64,000 nucleotides of DNA from Paeniglutamicibacter antarcticus (GTDB lineage Bacteria; Actinomycetota; Actinomycetes; Actinomycetales; Micrococcaceae). Location of the stretch: assembly GCF_900010755.1 (NCBI RefSeq), contig NZ_CZJT01000103.1, positions 124,001-188,000 on the forward strand. The letters are read 5' to 3'. The notes beneath the pieces are model-generated. The model was not told where the DNA came from. It worked only from the letters and a program-made list of their open reading frames with translations, and did not search any database. This document shows positions 17,666 through 26,433 of the stretch, one piece after another (position 1 is the stretch's first letter; every line of letters starts with the position of its first letter). A program made the translations under genes and the position numbers.

Positions 17666-18115
17666 ATGAGCGGACTTCCCGAGGAACTTGCCGAAATCGT
17701 CGACGATTTCCAGGCGGTGACAGAGCGTGAACGCCTCGAACTGTTGCTGGAATTCTCCGAGGAACTCCCGGCCCTGCCGCAGCGTTTTGCCGATCACCCG
17801 GATCTCCTGGAGCAGGTTGTCGAGTGCCAATCGCCGCTGTTCTTGACCATCGAAGTTGAAGCCGGCGGTGAGCAGAACGTTTCGCTGTTCTTCTCAGCAC
17901 CGCCCGAAGCGCCGACCACCCGCGGTTTCGCATCGATCCTGCACCAGGGCCTCAATGGGCTTCCTGCGGCAACCGTGCTTTCGGTTCCGGACGATATGCC
18001 CAACTTGTTGGGGCTTACCCGTGCGCTGACTCCATTGCGTTTGCGCGGTATGACTGCGATGCTGGCACGCATCAAACGTCAAGTAAATGAACGTCTCACG
18101 GCACCAAACGCCTAG
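17666..18115 (+). CDS. sufE: SufE family sulfur-acceptor protein
   Basis: SufE accepts persulfide sulfur from a cysteine desulfurase and stimulates Fe-S cluster assembly. The 149-residue sequence has the SufE fold pattern and the acceptor Cys54 in VVECQSPLFL, in the position of the family's GCQS motif. The late GLTRALTPLRLRGM segment is also typical. It begins four bases after the sulfurtransferase and shares its transcript, while no suf genes are in the window. This pairing suggests that it may take sulfur from the rhodanese, or accept for a desulfurase encoded elsewhere. It ends before a tidy terminator. Confidence 0.9.
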   Translation: MSGLPEELAEIVDDFQAVTERERLELLLEFSEELPALPQRFADHPDLLEQVVECQSPLFLTIEVEAGGEQNVSLFFSAPPEAPTTRGFASILHQGLNGLPAATVLSVPDDMPNLLGLTRALTPLRLRGMTAMLARIKRQVNERLTAPNA

Positions 18116-18160
18116 GGACTGCGGTGGCGGCACACGCCGGGCACCGTAACGGGATTTGCG

Positions 18161-18188
18161 TTTGGGCACCGGGAAACCGGTGCCCAAA
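18161..18188 (+). terminator. Terminator between sufE and ybaK
   Basis: The 12-base arms TTTGGGCACCGG and CCGGTGCCCAAA close on a GAAA tetraloop and are followed by the T-rich ATTTCTT. Confidence 0.8.
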
Positions 18189-18209
18189 CATTTCTTAAGG
18201 AGTGGAGCA

Positions 18210-18719
18210 ATGTCCAAGAAGAAAACCCACGCGGCAGCAGGTACCCCCGCGACCACCCTGTTGGACCATGAAAATGTTGAGTACACGTTGCACCCCTATA
18301 CCCATGACCCGGCCGCGGAGTCCTTTGGGATGGAAGCCGCCGAGGCCCTGGGCGTGGCTGCGAACCGGGTGTTCAAGACCTTGCTCGTTTCCACGGGTGA
18401 ACCGGGAGGCGCTGGGCTCGTCGTGGGCATTGTTCCGGTGGACAAGTCCCTTGATTTGAAGGCAATTGCCAGCGCCTTGGGCATTAAGAAAGTGGAAATG
18501 GCCGACCCTGTGGTGGCCGAGCGCCGCACTGGCTACGTTGTCGGGGGTATTTCCCCGTTGGGCCAGCGTTCGCGTTCGCGCACGATCATTGATTCAAGTG
18601 CCATGGACCATGCAACAGTTTATGTATCGGGCGGGCATCGCGGGTTGGACATCGAGTTGTCCCCGGCAGACCTGCAACGCCTGACCGACGCACAGGTTGC
18701 CCATATCGCCCAGCATTAG
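18210..18719 (+). CDS. ybaK: Cys-tRNA(Pro) deacylase (YbaK/EbsC)
   Basis: YbaK hydrolyses mischarged Cys-tRNA(Pro), protecting translation fidelity together with prolyl-tRNA synthetase. The 169-residue protein shows the family pieces VFKTLLVST, LVVGIVPVDKSLDLKA, the GYVVGGISPLGQ loop and VSGGHRGLDIELSP. The catalytic lysine lies in VFKTL. The ATG at 18210 is chosen over the earlier in-frame GTG because TAAGGAGTGG lies just upstream and the family N-terminus (KKKTHAAAGTPAT) fits. Its stop overlaps that of the convergent hydrolase gene. Confidence 0.93.
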   Translation: MSKKKTHAAAGTPATTLLDHENVEYTLHPYTHDPAAESFGMEAAEALGVAANRVFKTLLVSTGEPGGAGLVVGIVPVDKSLDLKAIASALGIKKVEMADPVVAERRTGYVVGGISPLGQRSRSRTIIDSSAMDHATVYVSGGHRGLDIELSPADLQRLTDAQVAHIAQH

Positions 18720-19969
18720 CTTGTGGCTTCGAGTCCGTCCCCGGGGCGGGTTGAATTCAGCACTCCGTGGACGAATTCTGTGACTTCTCGGTCCCAACGT
18801 TGCGGGTCGACGTTCCATTCACGAGTGTGGCCGGCACGGGAGTAGCGCTTAAGCGTCACGGTTTCCGGGTTGAGTTCCGCCAGTTGCTCCGAGGGGCCAA
18901 TCGGCACGAAGTCATCCGCTTCACTGTGCAAAATGAGAGTGGGAATACGTAGCTGGTCATGCTTTTCCACCCAGTTCAAGGCCTTCAGGTCAAGCGGCGC
19001 GGCAAGACCTGTCAACCACCGGCCGGCCTTGTTGCCCAGCAGCCACTGGGCAAAACGGCCCACTGCTTCGGGGATCCTGTTGAGTTTTGCTTGGTGTGAG
19101 AGGACGTCGATCCAATTGATCACCGGACCATCGAGTATCAGTGCTGAAATTTTGCGGGGGTTTTTGGAACGGTCGGCAACCTGCAGGCTCACGGCCCCAC
19201 CCATTGACCAGCCAAAAAGCATGATTTCCGTGGCTCCATGTGAAAGTGCGTAATCGATCGCGGCCTCCACATCCGGCCATTCGGTGGCACCCAAGCCGTA
19301 GCGTCCGTCTATTGCAGCCGGCGCCACCCCGTCGTTGCGGTAGGACACCAAGAGGGCGCTAAGCCCCAAGGCACCCAAAGTAGGAAGCGCCCGGATACCT
19401 TCTTTCCGGTTGGCTCCCCGCCCGTGGACGCAAATGGCCCAGATGTTGGCGTGTTCGGTCCCGGGGATGAACCATGCCGGGGCGTCCCCGTTTTCGGTAG
19501 GTATCTGGACTTCTTCATAGGCGGTGCCGGTATCCGCGGGGGAATTGAAGACCACCCCGGAGAGCCGGCCGCGCGCGGCCTTGGTAATGTCCCCGGAGTA
19601 AACCTCTTCAACGCCGCGGGTGACCGTGCGATCCCCGGTACGGAAACCCTTGGGTTCCCCGAGTCGCGCATGTCCGGTATCAGCTGCAAAGAAGAGTGAA
19701 TAGCGCCCTGGTGCTGTTGAGTCCTTGTTGGCGGGGAGGATTACTTCGTGGCCCTCATCGGTGTGGACCACCGCCAAGATTGCGAGGCTTTCCTCGGGCG
19801 CCGCATCGGGGGTGACCACGCGGCGGGCAAAGTATGCGGCAAGTGCCGAGACACTTCCCGCGAATACGAACCCGGCAGTTGCGCCCGCACCAGCACCCAG
19901 TAGTGCAAGGCTCAGGCCCTTGCCTGTTGACTTGGTGCGCGGCAGGCTCGGGGTTTGTTTTGCCATCAT
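18716..19969 (-). CDS. Alpha/beta hydrolase, membrane-anchored
   Basis: The 417-residue protein has an N-terminal hydrophobic segment (about 18-48) that could be a membrane anchor or uncleaved signal. An unclassified region follows, then an alpha/beta hydrolase domain from about residue 160. The nucleophile S255 is in LFGWSMGGAV, an acidic residue in HSEADDFVPIG, and the catalytic His in RAGHTREW. The oxyanion-type HGRG motif is at about residues 182-185. This suggests an esterase, peptidase or thioesterase; the substrate cannot be inferred. It is a single gene convergent with ybaK and divergent from msrB. Confidence 0.85.
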   Translation of the reverse strand: MMAKQTPSLPRTKSTGKGLSLALLGAGAGATAGFVFAGSVSALAAYFARRVVTPDAAPEESLAILAVVHTDEGHEVILPANKDSTAPGRYSLFFAADTGHARLGEPKGFRTGDRTVTRGVEEVYSGDITKAARGRLSGVVFNSPADTGTAYEEVQIPTENGDAPAWFIPGTEHANIWAICVHGRGANRKEGIRALPTLGALGLSALLVSYRNDGVAPAAIDGRYGLGATEWPDVEAAIDYALSHGATEIMLFGWSMGGAVSLQVADRSKNPRKISALILDGPVINWIDVLSHQAKLNRIPEAVGRFAQWLLGNKAGRWLTGLAAPLDLKALNWVEKHDQLRIPTLILHSEADDFVPIGPSEQLAELNPETVTLKRYSRAGHTREWNVDPQRWDREVTEFVHGVLNSTRPGDGLEATS

Positions 19970-20103
19970 GCATCAATCATCGCAAATCTTTGTCCACCCG
20001 TTTGCAGCCAACCCGTGTTTTTTGCTTCCGCGGTGGTTGCGCCGGGACCAGAACGCACCAAGAGTCCGGGAATGCCTGTGGCTTGCACAACGTTGTCGCC
20101 TAT

Positions 20104-20526
20104 GTGAGTGATATCCAGCCTTCAGAACCAAGAACCAGCAAGACCGATGAGCAGTGGCGCAACGAACTAAGTCCCGAAGAATTCAGGGTACTTCGTCAAG
20201 CAGGCACCGAGCGGCCCTTTACCGGGGAATATTGGGACACCACCACCGAGGGTGTCTATGCCTGTCGCGCTTGCGGACAGGAACTTTTCACCAGCAATGC
20301 GAAGTTTGATGCGGGTTGCGGCTGGCCTTCATTCTTTGCACCGCTTGCCGAAGAGCGCGTGAGGTACATCCGTGACGTCTCAATGGGCATGGCGCGCGTT
20401 GAGGTTCGATGCTCCGCCTGCGATTCGCACCTCGGCCATGTGTTTGAGGGCGAAGGTTTCAATACGCCCACAGACCAGCGCTTTTGCATGAACTCAGTGT
20501 CGCTGACACTGAAGGGAACCAGCTAA
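20104..20526 (+). CDS. msrB: Peptide-methionine (R)-S-oxide reductase
   Basis: MsrB reduces the R form of methionine sulfoxide in proteins, an oxidative-stress repair step. The 140-residue protein has two CxxC zinc pairs (CRACGQELF and CSACDSHLGHVFE), the substrate segment DAGCGWPSFF and the catalytic Cys in RFCMNSVSL. The reading frame stays open far upstream but the sequence there is not MsrB-like. I therefore place the start at GTG 20104, which gives VSDIQPSEP before the conserved WRNELSPEEFRVLR. The ribosome site for it is weak, so the start is uncertain by a few codons. A strong terminator follows. Confidence 0.93.
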   Translation: MSDIQPSEPRTSKTDEQWRNELSPEEFRVLRQAGTERPFTGEYWDTTTEGVYACRACGQELFTSNAKFDAGCGWPSFFAPLAEERVRYIRDVSMGMARVEVRCSACDSHLGHVFEGEGFNTPTDQRFCMNSVSLTLKGTS

Positions 20527-20538
20527 GACTCCGCTGTA

Positions 20539-20578
20539 CGGGAGGAAAAGTTCAACGCGGTTGATGCTTTTCCTCCCG
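20539..20578 (+). terminator. Terminator after msrB
   Basis: The arms CGGGAGGAAAAG and CTTTTCCTCCCG are perfect over 12 bases with a 16-base loop. Confidence 0.8.
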
Positions 20579-20750
20579 AGCAATCCGCCCACCGGTGGCT
20601 TGAATCATTCAGGCAATCTCAAGCGTTAGAGTTACTAAGGCTCAATAGTATTTTCAATCAGCAACCCTTGCATCTCAGTAGGCTGGATATAAGAAAGTTG
20701 CGGCTTCAAAACCGTAGCGAAACCATCCATACCGAAAGGGGTGTCCAATC

Positions 20751-22124
20751 ATGACCCATGCGACTCTTCCCAAGCCACTCTCCAACTCCGAGCTTCTTCT
20801 TTCCGATGCATGGAACTCATTGAAGCTGGCGGCTACCGAGTTTCAAACCTTTCAAGTGCAGGATGGCTCGGTGCCGACGGCCAGCGAAAACCCACGGCCA
20901 GCAATCCTCATTGAGTCGGTCATGGATTCCTTGACCGCACTGGCTCCTCAGTTCCCCCACGACGCGGATTACCTCACGGCACTGGGCACGGACCTTCGCG
21001 CGTGGGCCGATACGGGATTCGGCGTGCCGGATTTCCTGGATTCCCTGGTGGCTTTCCAACCGCAGACCCAGCGCGAAGACGGACTGCGCCATCTGGTTCT
21101 TTTCCCCATGTACACGCAGAACGGGTCCACCAACCGGCTGCTCGAAGCAGTGCTGGTGGAGGTCATCTGGCCCGAATTCATAGCGGCCCTCGAGGCCGGG
21201 GACTACTCAAACAAGCTCTTCGTCCCGCTGCGTTTCCTTGATTTCACCCCCGGCTACGACACCAACTCCGCGGTGCTTTTCCCCGAGTCGGTCGCCATTC
21301 GCGAAACCCCGTCCTTCACCTGGGGTGCCATCTTCCAGGACCGCGAGGCCGCACGCTTCCGCCGGGTGCTGAAGGCAGCCGCGGAGACCACCAACCTTGA
21401 GCTGCCAGCAGACGCCGCGGCAATGCTCGATGACCAGGCATTGACCGAAGAAACGTTCATCATGTGGGATTTGATCCATGACCGGACGCACATGCGCGGG
21501 GACTTGCCGTTCGACCCATTCATGATCAAGCAGCGCATGCCCTACTTCCTGTACTCGCTCGAGGAACTGCGCTGCGACCTGACCGCCTTCCGCGAATGCG
21601 TCAAGATCCAGGCCGACGAAAGCCAAGACCAAGAAACCCGCCGGCACGCCAAACTGGTGCAGTATGCGGTCATCTTCGATAGGATCTTCCGCTTCGCCAT
21701 CACCGGTACCCGTACCCGCAACTACGACGCCGTCGGCGGACAGCTGCTCTTCGCCTGGATGCACCAGCACCACGTGTTGCATTGGACCGACACCAAGCTG
21801 GCCATCGACTGGGACGAAGTCCCGGCAGTGGTTTCCGCCCTGGGCGATGCCATCGATGAACTCTACTGGCGCTCGATTGACCGCCCGAAGATCGCCCACT
21901 GGCTCGCCGCCTACCAGTTGGTCGCAGGCACATTGACCCCGCACCCGGCGTCCACCTGGGCCAAGGGCCCGGACGCACTGCCGCTGACCGCACCGCTGCG
22001 TGCAATGACAGACCAGGTGCTCGATGACGAATTCCCACACTCAATGTTCTACGAGGCACTGAGCAAAAAGATGACCCCTGTGATCGAGTCCACCATCGGC
22101 ATCACCGGCTCCAGCGCCGTCTAA
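20751..22124 (+). CDS. DUF6421 family protein with zincin-like HxxxH and EExRxD motifs
   Basis: A 457-residue cytoplasmic protein that I recognise as the actinobacterial family DUF6421; its function is unknown. Its most telling stretch is residues 238-285: H243-DRT-H247, then SLEELRCDLTAF with E271/E272 and D276. This looks like a gluzincin metal site (HExxH plus a downstream Glu about 24 residues later) with Asp in place of the catalytic Glu. A further His cluster WMHQHHVLHW lies at 336-345. The ATG follows AAAGGGG at about nine bases. An SDR enzyme and a threonine aldolase follow on the same strand. A metal-binding or peptidase-like role is my inference. Confidence 0.8.
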   Translation: MTHATLPKPLSNSELLLSDAWNSLKLAATEFQTFQVQDGSVPTASENPRPAILIESVMDSLTALAPQFPHDADYLTALGTDLRAWADTGFGVPDFLDSLVAFQPQTQREDGLRHLVLFPMYTQNGSTNRLLEAVLVEVIWPEFIAALEAGDYSNKLFVPLRFLDFTPGYDTNSAVLFPESVAIRETPSFTWGAIFQDREAARFRRVLKAAAETTNLELPADAAAMLDDQALTEETFIMWDLIHDRTHMRGDLPFDPFMIKQRMPYFLYSLEELRCDLTAFRECVKIQADESQDQETRRHAKLVQYAVIFDRIFRFAITGTRTRNYDAVGGQLLFAWMHQHHVLHWTDTKLAIDWDEVPAVVSALGDAIDELYWRSIDRPKIAHWLAAYQLVAGTLTPHPASTWAKGPDALPLTAPLRAMTDQVLDDEFPHSMFYEALSKKMTPVIESTIGITGSSAV

Positions 22125-22138
22125 TCAATCCGCCCCTT

Positions 22139-22179
22139 CCGTGGTGGCAAGTGGTCCTTGGGGGCACTTGCCACCACGG
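22139..22179 (+). terminator. Hairpin between DUF6421 and the SDR gene
   Basis: Perfect 15-base arms (CCGTGGTGGCAAGTG and its complement) with an 11-base loop and no T-run. It may be a terminator, attenuator or processing site. Confidence 0.65.
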
Positions 22180-22206
22180 ACCAACGTGAGGTCTAAACTC
22201 TCGAGC

Positions 22207-22935
22207 ATGAGCACATTCAAGGATCTGACGGTATTGGTTGCCGGGGCCACCTCCCCGGCCGGCGTTGCTGCGGCGCGCGCCCTGTGTGACGCCGGGGCCA
22301 CGGTGTTGGCTGCCGGTTCCAACGCCGAGCGGCTGGCCGAACGGCTGCCATTCGTGCACGGGCGCTACGAGGTCGACCTGGCGAACCACGCGGCGGTCAC
22401 CGAAATGCGCCAGCTCATCGACACCGAACGGGGCCCCATCGACGGCTTGCTGCATCTGGTCGGCGGCTGGCGCGGCGGCAAGGGCCTGGCCGGGCAAACG
22501 GACGCGGACGCTGACTTCCTGCACACCCAAATCATCACCACCCTGCGCAACACCACCCGGGTGTTCCACGAGGACCTGTTGGCTTCGAAGTGCGGCCGGG
22601 TTGCGATGGTCAGCGCCACGGCGGTTGACTCCCCCACCGGCTCCAACGCCAATTACACCACCGCCAAGGCCGGCGCCGAGGCCTGGATGCGCTCGGTGGC
22701 CGCTGCCATGCGTGCCGCACAATCCGGCAGCAAGACCGCCCCGGTCCCCCAACGTGCCGCAGCGGTGCGCTGGGTCATCAAGGCATTTAGCGACGAGGCA
22801 ACCCGGGCGGCCCACCCAGAGGCCAACACCGCGGGGTTCACCGACGTCGCGGCGTTGGGCGAGGCGGCGGTTTCCCTGTTCACCGCCGATGCCACAACCC
22901 TTAACGAGGCTCGCATCTTACTGCCGGCACTCTGA
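22207..22935 (+). CDS. Short-chain dehydrogenase/reductase family protein
   Basis: A 242-residue Rossmann-fold protein of the SDR superfamily. The nucleotide-binding loop is LVAGATSPAGVAAA (a variant of TGxxxGIG). HLVGGWRGG stands where classical members have NNAG, followed by the catalytic Y and K in NYTTAKAGAEA. The variant loops place it among atypical SDRs, so I cannot predict the substrate or confirm NAD(P) preference. It lies between DUF6421 and threonine aldolase; the 82-base upstream gap holds a long hairpin. The ATG at 22207 gives the expected N-terminus. Confidence 0.87.
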   Translation: MSTFKDLTVLVAGATSPAGVAAARALCDAGATVLAAGSNAERLAERLPFVHGRYEVDLANHAAVTEMRQLIDTERGPIDGLLHLVGGWRGGKGLAGQTDADADFLHTQIITTLRNTTRVFHEDLLASKCGRVAMVSATAVDSPTGSNANYTTAKAGAEAWMRSVAAAMRAAQSGSKTAPVPQRAAAVRWVIKAFSDEATRAAHPEANTAGFTDVAALGEAAVSLFTADATTLNEARILLPAL

Positions 22936-23017
22936 GGGCCGCGTTACACTTTTTGATGGATGCGCAGGCCAACCGCCCATGCCATCTCCATTTTCCACAC
23001 GTTAGGACCCACCACCT

Positions 23018-24073
23018 GTGACTTCTCAACTTCACGATTCCTCGGTACGCGGCTTCGCCTCGGACAACTACTCGGGCGTGCACCCGGAGGTGCTCGCGGC
23101 ACTGGCCGAGGCCAACGGCGGACACCAGGTTGCCTACGGCGATGACCAGTACACCCAGCGCTTGGGCGAGGTCATCAACGGTCACTTCGGCGAGGCAGCC
23201 ACGATCTTCCCGGTCTTCAACGGCACCGGCGCCAACGTCACCGCCCTGCAGTCGTTGCTGCCGCGCTGGGGTGCCGTGATCTGCGCAACCACTGCACACA
23301 TCAACGTCGATGAGAATGGCGCCCCGGAACGCATCGGCGGCATGAAACTGCTTTCGGTGCCGACCCCGGACGGCAAGCTGACCCCCGAACTGATCGACAA
23401 GGAAGCCTGGGGTTGGGGAGACGAGCACCGCGCCCAGCCGCTGGCCGTCTCTTTGACCCAGGCCACGGAGCTCGGCACGCTGTACACGCTCGAGGAACTG
23501 CGCGCCATCACCTCCCATGCCCACTCGCTGGGCATGCGCGTGCACATGGACGGCGCCCGCATCTCCAATGCAGCCGCGGCTCTCGGTGTTGGCCTGGGCG
23601 AAATGACCACCGGTACCGGGATCGACATCTTGTCCCTGGGTGGCACCAAGAACGGCATCATGTTCGGCGAGGGCATCGTGACGTTGTCCCCCGGCCCGGC
23701 AGATTCGATGAAGTACCTGCGCAAGATGAACATGCAGCTTGCCTCCAAGATGCGCTTCATCTCCGCCCAGCTGCTGGCCCTGTACGGCTCGGATTTGTGG
23801 CTGTCATCGGCCTCGCACGCAAACGCCATGGCGGCCAAGCTCAGCACCGCAGTCGCCGCAGTCGATGGCGTGGAACTTGTCTACCCGACCGAAGCCAACG
23901 GCGTCTTTGCCGCGCTGCCCAACGCGGCGGCCGACAAGTTGCGCGAACGCTTCCGCTTCTACGACTGGGACCGCGCGGCAAACCAGGTGCGCTGGATGTG
24001 TTCCTTTGACACCACCGAGGCCGACGTCGACGCGTTTGTCGCGGCACTCAAGGAAGAAATGGCCGCACTCTAA
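23018..24073 (+). CDS. ltaE: Low-specificity L-threonine aldolase (beta-eliminating lyase family)
   Basis: A PLP enzyme that cleaves L-threonine and L-allo-threonine to glycine and acetaldehyde, or acts in reverse on related beta-hydroxy amino acids. The 351-residue protein has RGFASDNYSGVHPEV at the N-terminus, HMDGARISNAA with D178 contacting the cofactor, and SLGGTKNG with the PLP lysine K211. The GTG start at 23018 is accepted because the conserved region begins within ten residues. It lies 82 bases after the SDR gene, same strand. A GC-rich hairpin follows. Confidence 0.92.
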   Translation: MTSQLHDSSVRGFASDNYSGVHPEVLAALAEANGGHQVAYGDDQYTQRLGEVINGHFGEAATIFPVFNGTGANVTALQSLLPRWGAVICATTAHINVDENGAPERIGGMKLLSVPTPDGKLTPELIDKEAWGWGDEHRAQPLAVSLTQATELGTLYTLEELRAITSHAHSLGMRVHMDGARISNAAAALGVGLGEMTTGTGIDILSLGGTKNGIMFGEGIVTLSPGPADSMKYLRKMNMQLASKMRFISAQLLALYGSDLWLSSASHANAMAAKLSTAVAAVDGVELVYPTEANGVFAALPNAAADKLRERFRFYDWDRAANQVRWMCSFDTTEADVDAFVAALKEEMAAL

Positions 24074-24091
24074 GCAAGCAGGCCGAGGTTT

Positions 24092-24127
24092 CCCGGGGAC
24101 GGCAGCGGAACAGCTCCCGTCCCCGGC
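24092..24127 (+). terminator. Hairpin after ltaE
   Basis: The arms CCGGGGACGG and CCGTCCCCGG are perfect over ten bases. No T-run follows, so termination is only probable. Confidence 0.55.
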
Positions 24128-24171
24128 GAGCCGTCAAGCCTCAAGGCAACTTTGCGTTTTAGACTCGCCAT

Positions 24172-24795
24172 GTGAGTTCACACGGACCGATATCAGTAGT
24201 GCCGCCCGCATTCCTCGATGCCCTGGCCGCGGTACGCCGCGCCAGCTGCCGCAGCGAAATGCGGCTTGAGGAGATTCCAGCCCCCACCCGGCTGGCTCCT
24301 TATGCCCTGGCCCTGGCCGCCGATGTGCATGAGCGGGTGCCCCGCAGCAAGCTCGATCCCGAAACTCATTTGCCGGCCCACGGGGAAGAACTGGCCACCG
24401 GCCGTTTCATCCTGCTTCATGATCCCGCCGGTTCCGCCCTGTGGGATGGGACCTTCCGCATCGTGACCTACATCAGGGCACGAATGGAAACCGAAATGGG
24501 CAATGACGAAATGCTCGGTTCGGTTGCCTGGACCTGGTTGGTGGATGCGCTCACCGAATCGGGGGCCGAATACCGCCAGGCCGGCGGAACGGCCACCCGG
24601 GTGCTCTCCGAAAGCTACGGGACCCTGGCCCAACGTAGCGACACCATCGATATTGAACTACGCGCCTCCTGGACCCCTGGGGATGAAAACATCTCAAAGC
24701 ACCTTGAAGCCTGGGCGGATATGGTTTGCACCTTTGCCGGGTTGCCGCCGCTGCCCAACGGCGTCACGGCTTTGCCGCACCGCCGCCTTTCCTAA
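24172..24795 (+). CDS. DUF3000 family protein
   Basis: A 207-residue cytoplasmic protein of the actinobacterial family DUF3000 (Rv2680-like). It starts at GTG 24172 and shows the family pieces PPAFLDALAAVRRASCR, RLAPYALALAADV and WDGTFRIVTYIRA. No catalytic residues are known and the function is undefined. It lies 70 bases upstream of the RNase D-like gene. In other actinobacteria, including Mycobacterium (Rv2680-Rv2681 as I recall), the two are also neighbours, which suggests a conserved functional link. Confidence 0.88.
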   Translation: MSSHGPISVVPPAFLDALAAVRRASCRSEMRLEEIPAPTRLAPYALALAADVHERVPRSKLDPETHLPAHGEELATGRFILLHDPAGSALWDGTFRIVTYIRARMETEMGNDEMLGSVAWTWLVDALTESGAEYRQAGGTATRVLSESYGTLAQRSDTIDIELRASWTPGDENISKHLEAWADMVCTFAGLPPLPNGVTALPHRRLS

Positions 24796-24865
24796 GACCG
24801 CAGGGGCACGCCCCGCACCAAGACAAATGCCGCGTGCTGCCATTCGGTACTAGAATTGAAAAATC

Positions 24866-26176
24866 ATGACCCGTACCGAACACACCCCGCGCCACGACGC
24901 TCCAGATGCCCCCAGCTCCGACGCCGCCCTCACCGAGCCGGCAGAACCACAGGCCGGGGAGGTCGTGGTTAAGCCGGTTCTCCTGGACACACCGCGGGAC
25001 GGGGTGCCCGAAGTCATCACCACGGTTCCCGGGCTCAAGCGCGCAGCACGCGCCATTGCCGCGGGTACGGGTCCGGTTTCCGTCGATGCCGAACGAGCCT
25101 CGGGGTTCCGCTACGGCCAGCGTGCCTTCCTGGTGCAGCTGCGCCGCGAAGGCTCCGGCTCGTGGCTGATCGATCCCGAGCCGTTTGAAAACCTCGATGA
25201 AATCCAGGAAGCCATCGGAGATGAAACCTGGATCCTGCATGCAGCATCCCAAGACCTTCCGTGCCTGGCCGAACTCGGCATGGCACCAGCCCGGCTTTTT
25301 GACACCGAACTTGCTGCCCGCATTGCCGGGTTGCCGCGTGTGGGGCTCGGCCCGGCCGTCGAATCGCTGCTGGGATTGAAACTTGCCAAGGAACACTCGG
25401 CCGCTGACTGGTCAACCCGCCCGTTGCCCGAGCCGTGGCTGCGCTATGCGGCACTCGATGTCGAGGTGCTCGACGAGCTGCGTGTTGAACTGATCAAGAT
25501 CCTGGAGGCCGACGGCAAACTCGAATTTGCCGAGCAGGAATTCGAAGCGGTGCGCACGGCACCGCCGGCTCCCCCGCGCGTTGACCCGTGGCGCCGCACC
25601 TCCGGGTTGCACCAGATCCGTGAGCGCCGCACCCTGGCAGCCGTCAAGGAACTCTGGGAGGCCCGTGAAGCGCTTGCCAAGAGCCGCGATGTGGCCCCCG
25701 GCCGCTTGATTCCCGATTCCGCACTGGTTGCCGCCGCCAAGGCGATGCCCACCAGCGTCCCGGCCTTGCTGAAGACCCCGGGCTTCCACGGCCGTTCCGC
25801 GGCCAAGGACGCACCGCGCTGGTTGCGCGCCCTGCAGGATGGCCGCAATACCAAGGACTTGCCACCCAACCAGGTTCCCACCAATGCGCCGCCACCGCCG
25901 CGCATCTGGGCCGACAAGGACCCGGTGGCCGCGGCTCGCCTGCAGACGGCCAAGTCCCGGATCACCCGCACCGCGGAAACCTGGAACATTCCGCTGGAAA
26001 ACCTGCTGACCCCCGACTACCTGCGCCGCCTGTGCTGGAAGCCGCCGGCGGTCATCGACCCGGACACCGTGACCGAGGCCCTGCGCGAGCTCGGCGCCCG
26101 TCAATGGCAGATCGACCTGGTGGCCCCGGTGATCACCGTGGCGCTGCTCGACCCGGACAAACTGGCCTCTCGCTAG
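24866..26176 (+). CDS. Ribonuclease D-like 3'-5' exonuclease with HRDC domain
   Basis: The 436-residue protein joins a DEDDy exonuclease domain (about 60-215) and an HRDC nucleic-acid-binding domain (about 240-325). The catalytic acidic residues are visible: D74 and E76 in VSVDAERASG, Asp in HAASQDLPCL, and the YxxxD motif in RYAALDVEVLDEL. The 45-residue N-terminal extension is rich in Ala, Pro and Glu and probably disordered. The family trims structured RNAs such as tRNA precursors. Its neighbour is DUF3000, as in many actinobacteria. All four metal-binding positions are present, so it should be active. Confidence 0.92.
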   Translation: MTRTEHTPRHDAPDAPSSDAALTEPAEPQAGEVVVKPVLLDTPRDGVPEVITTVPGLKRAARAIAAGTGPVSVDAERASGFRYGQRAFLVQLRREGSGSWLIDPEPFENLDEIQEAIGDETWILHAASQDLPCLAELGMAPARLFDTELAARIAGLPRVGLGPAVESLLGLKLAKEHSAADWSTRPLPEPWLRYAALDVEVLDELRVELIKILEADGKLEFAEQEFEAVRTAPPAPPRVDPWRRTSGLHQIRERRTLAAVKELWEAREALAKSRDVAPGRLIPDSALVAAAKAMPTSVPALLKTPGFHGRSAAKDAPRWLRALQDGRNTKDLPPNQVPTNAPPPPRIWADKDPVAAARLQTAKSRITRTAETWNIPLENLLTPDYLRRLCWKPPAVIDPDTVTEALRELGARQWQIDLVAPVITVALLDPDKLASR

Positions 26177-26225
26177 GGTCAGGGCCTTCGGGCCGTGGGC
26201 GGTCACCGCGGTTCGGGCGATCGTT

Positions 26226-26262
26226 GCGACCGGCCTCGCGGTGAGCCGGACGGGCCGGTCGC
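26226..26262 (+). terminator. GC-rich hairpin after the RNase D-like gene
   Basis: The arms GCGACCGGC and GCCGGTCGC are perfect over nine bases with a 19-base loop, about 50 bases after the stop. No T-run follows. Confidence 0.45.
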
Positions 26263-26433
26263 CCGGATCTCGCACCGCCCGCGCTGATAACATTCAGGCA
26301 CGAACCGTCCCATCGCACCCACCGCCCCCTTCGCTGCAAGCCTTGAATTCACCGGCTGCGCGGGGAACGCCGCCCCCTCCATCTCCACTGAACGCCCCCG
26401 GATGGATCAGGACCTCACGGTGATGACGAATCC

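Noticed and set aside
16444..17667. 407-codon minus-strand frame opposite the sulfurtransferase
   Set aside because: Shadow frame of the rhodanese gene, with compositional bias only.
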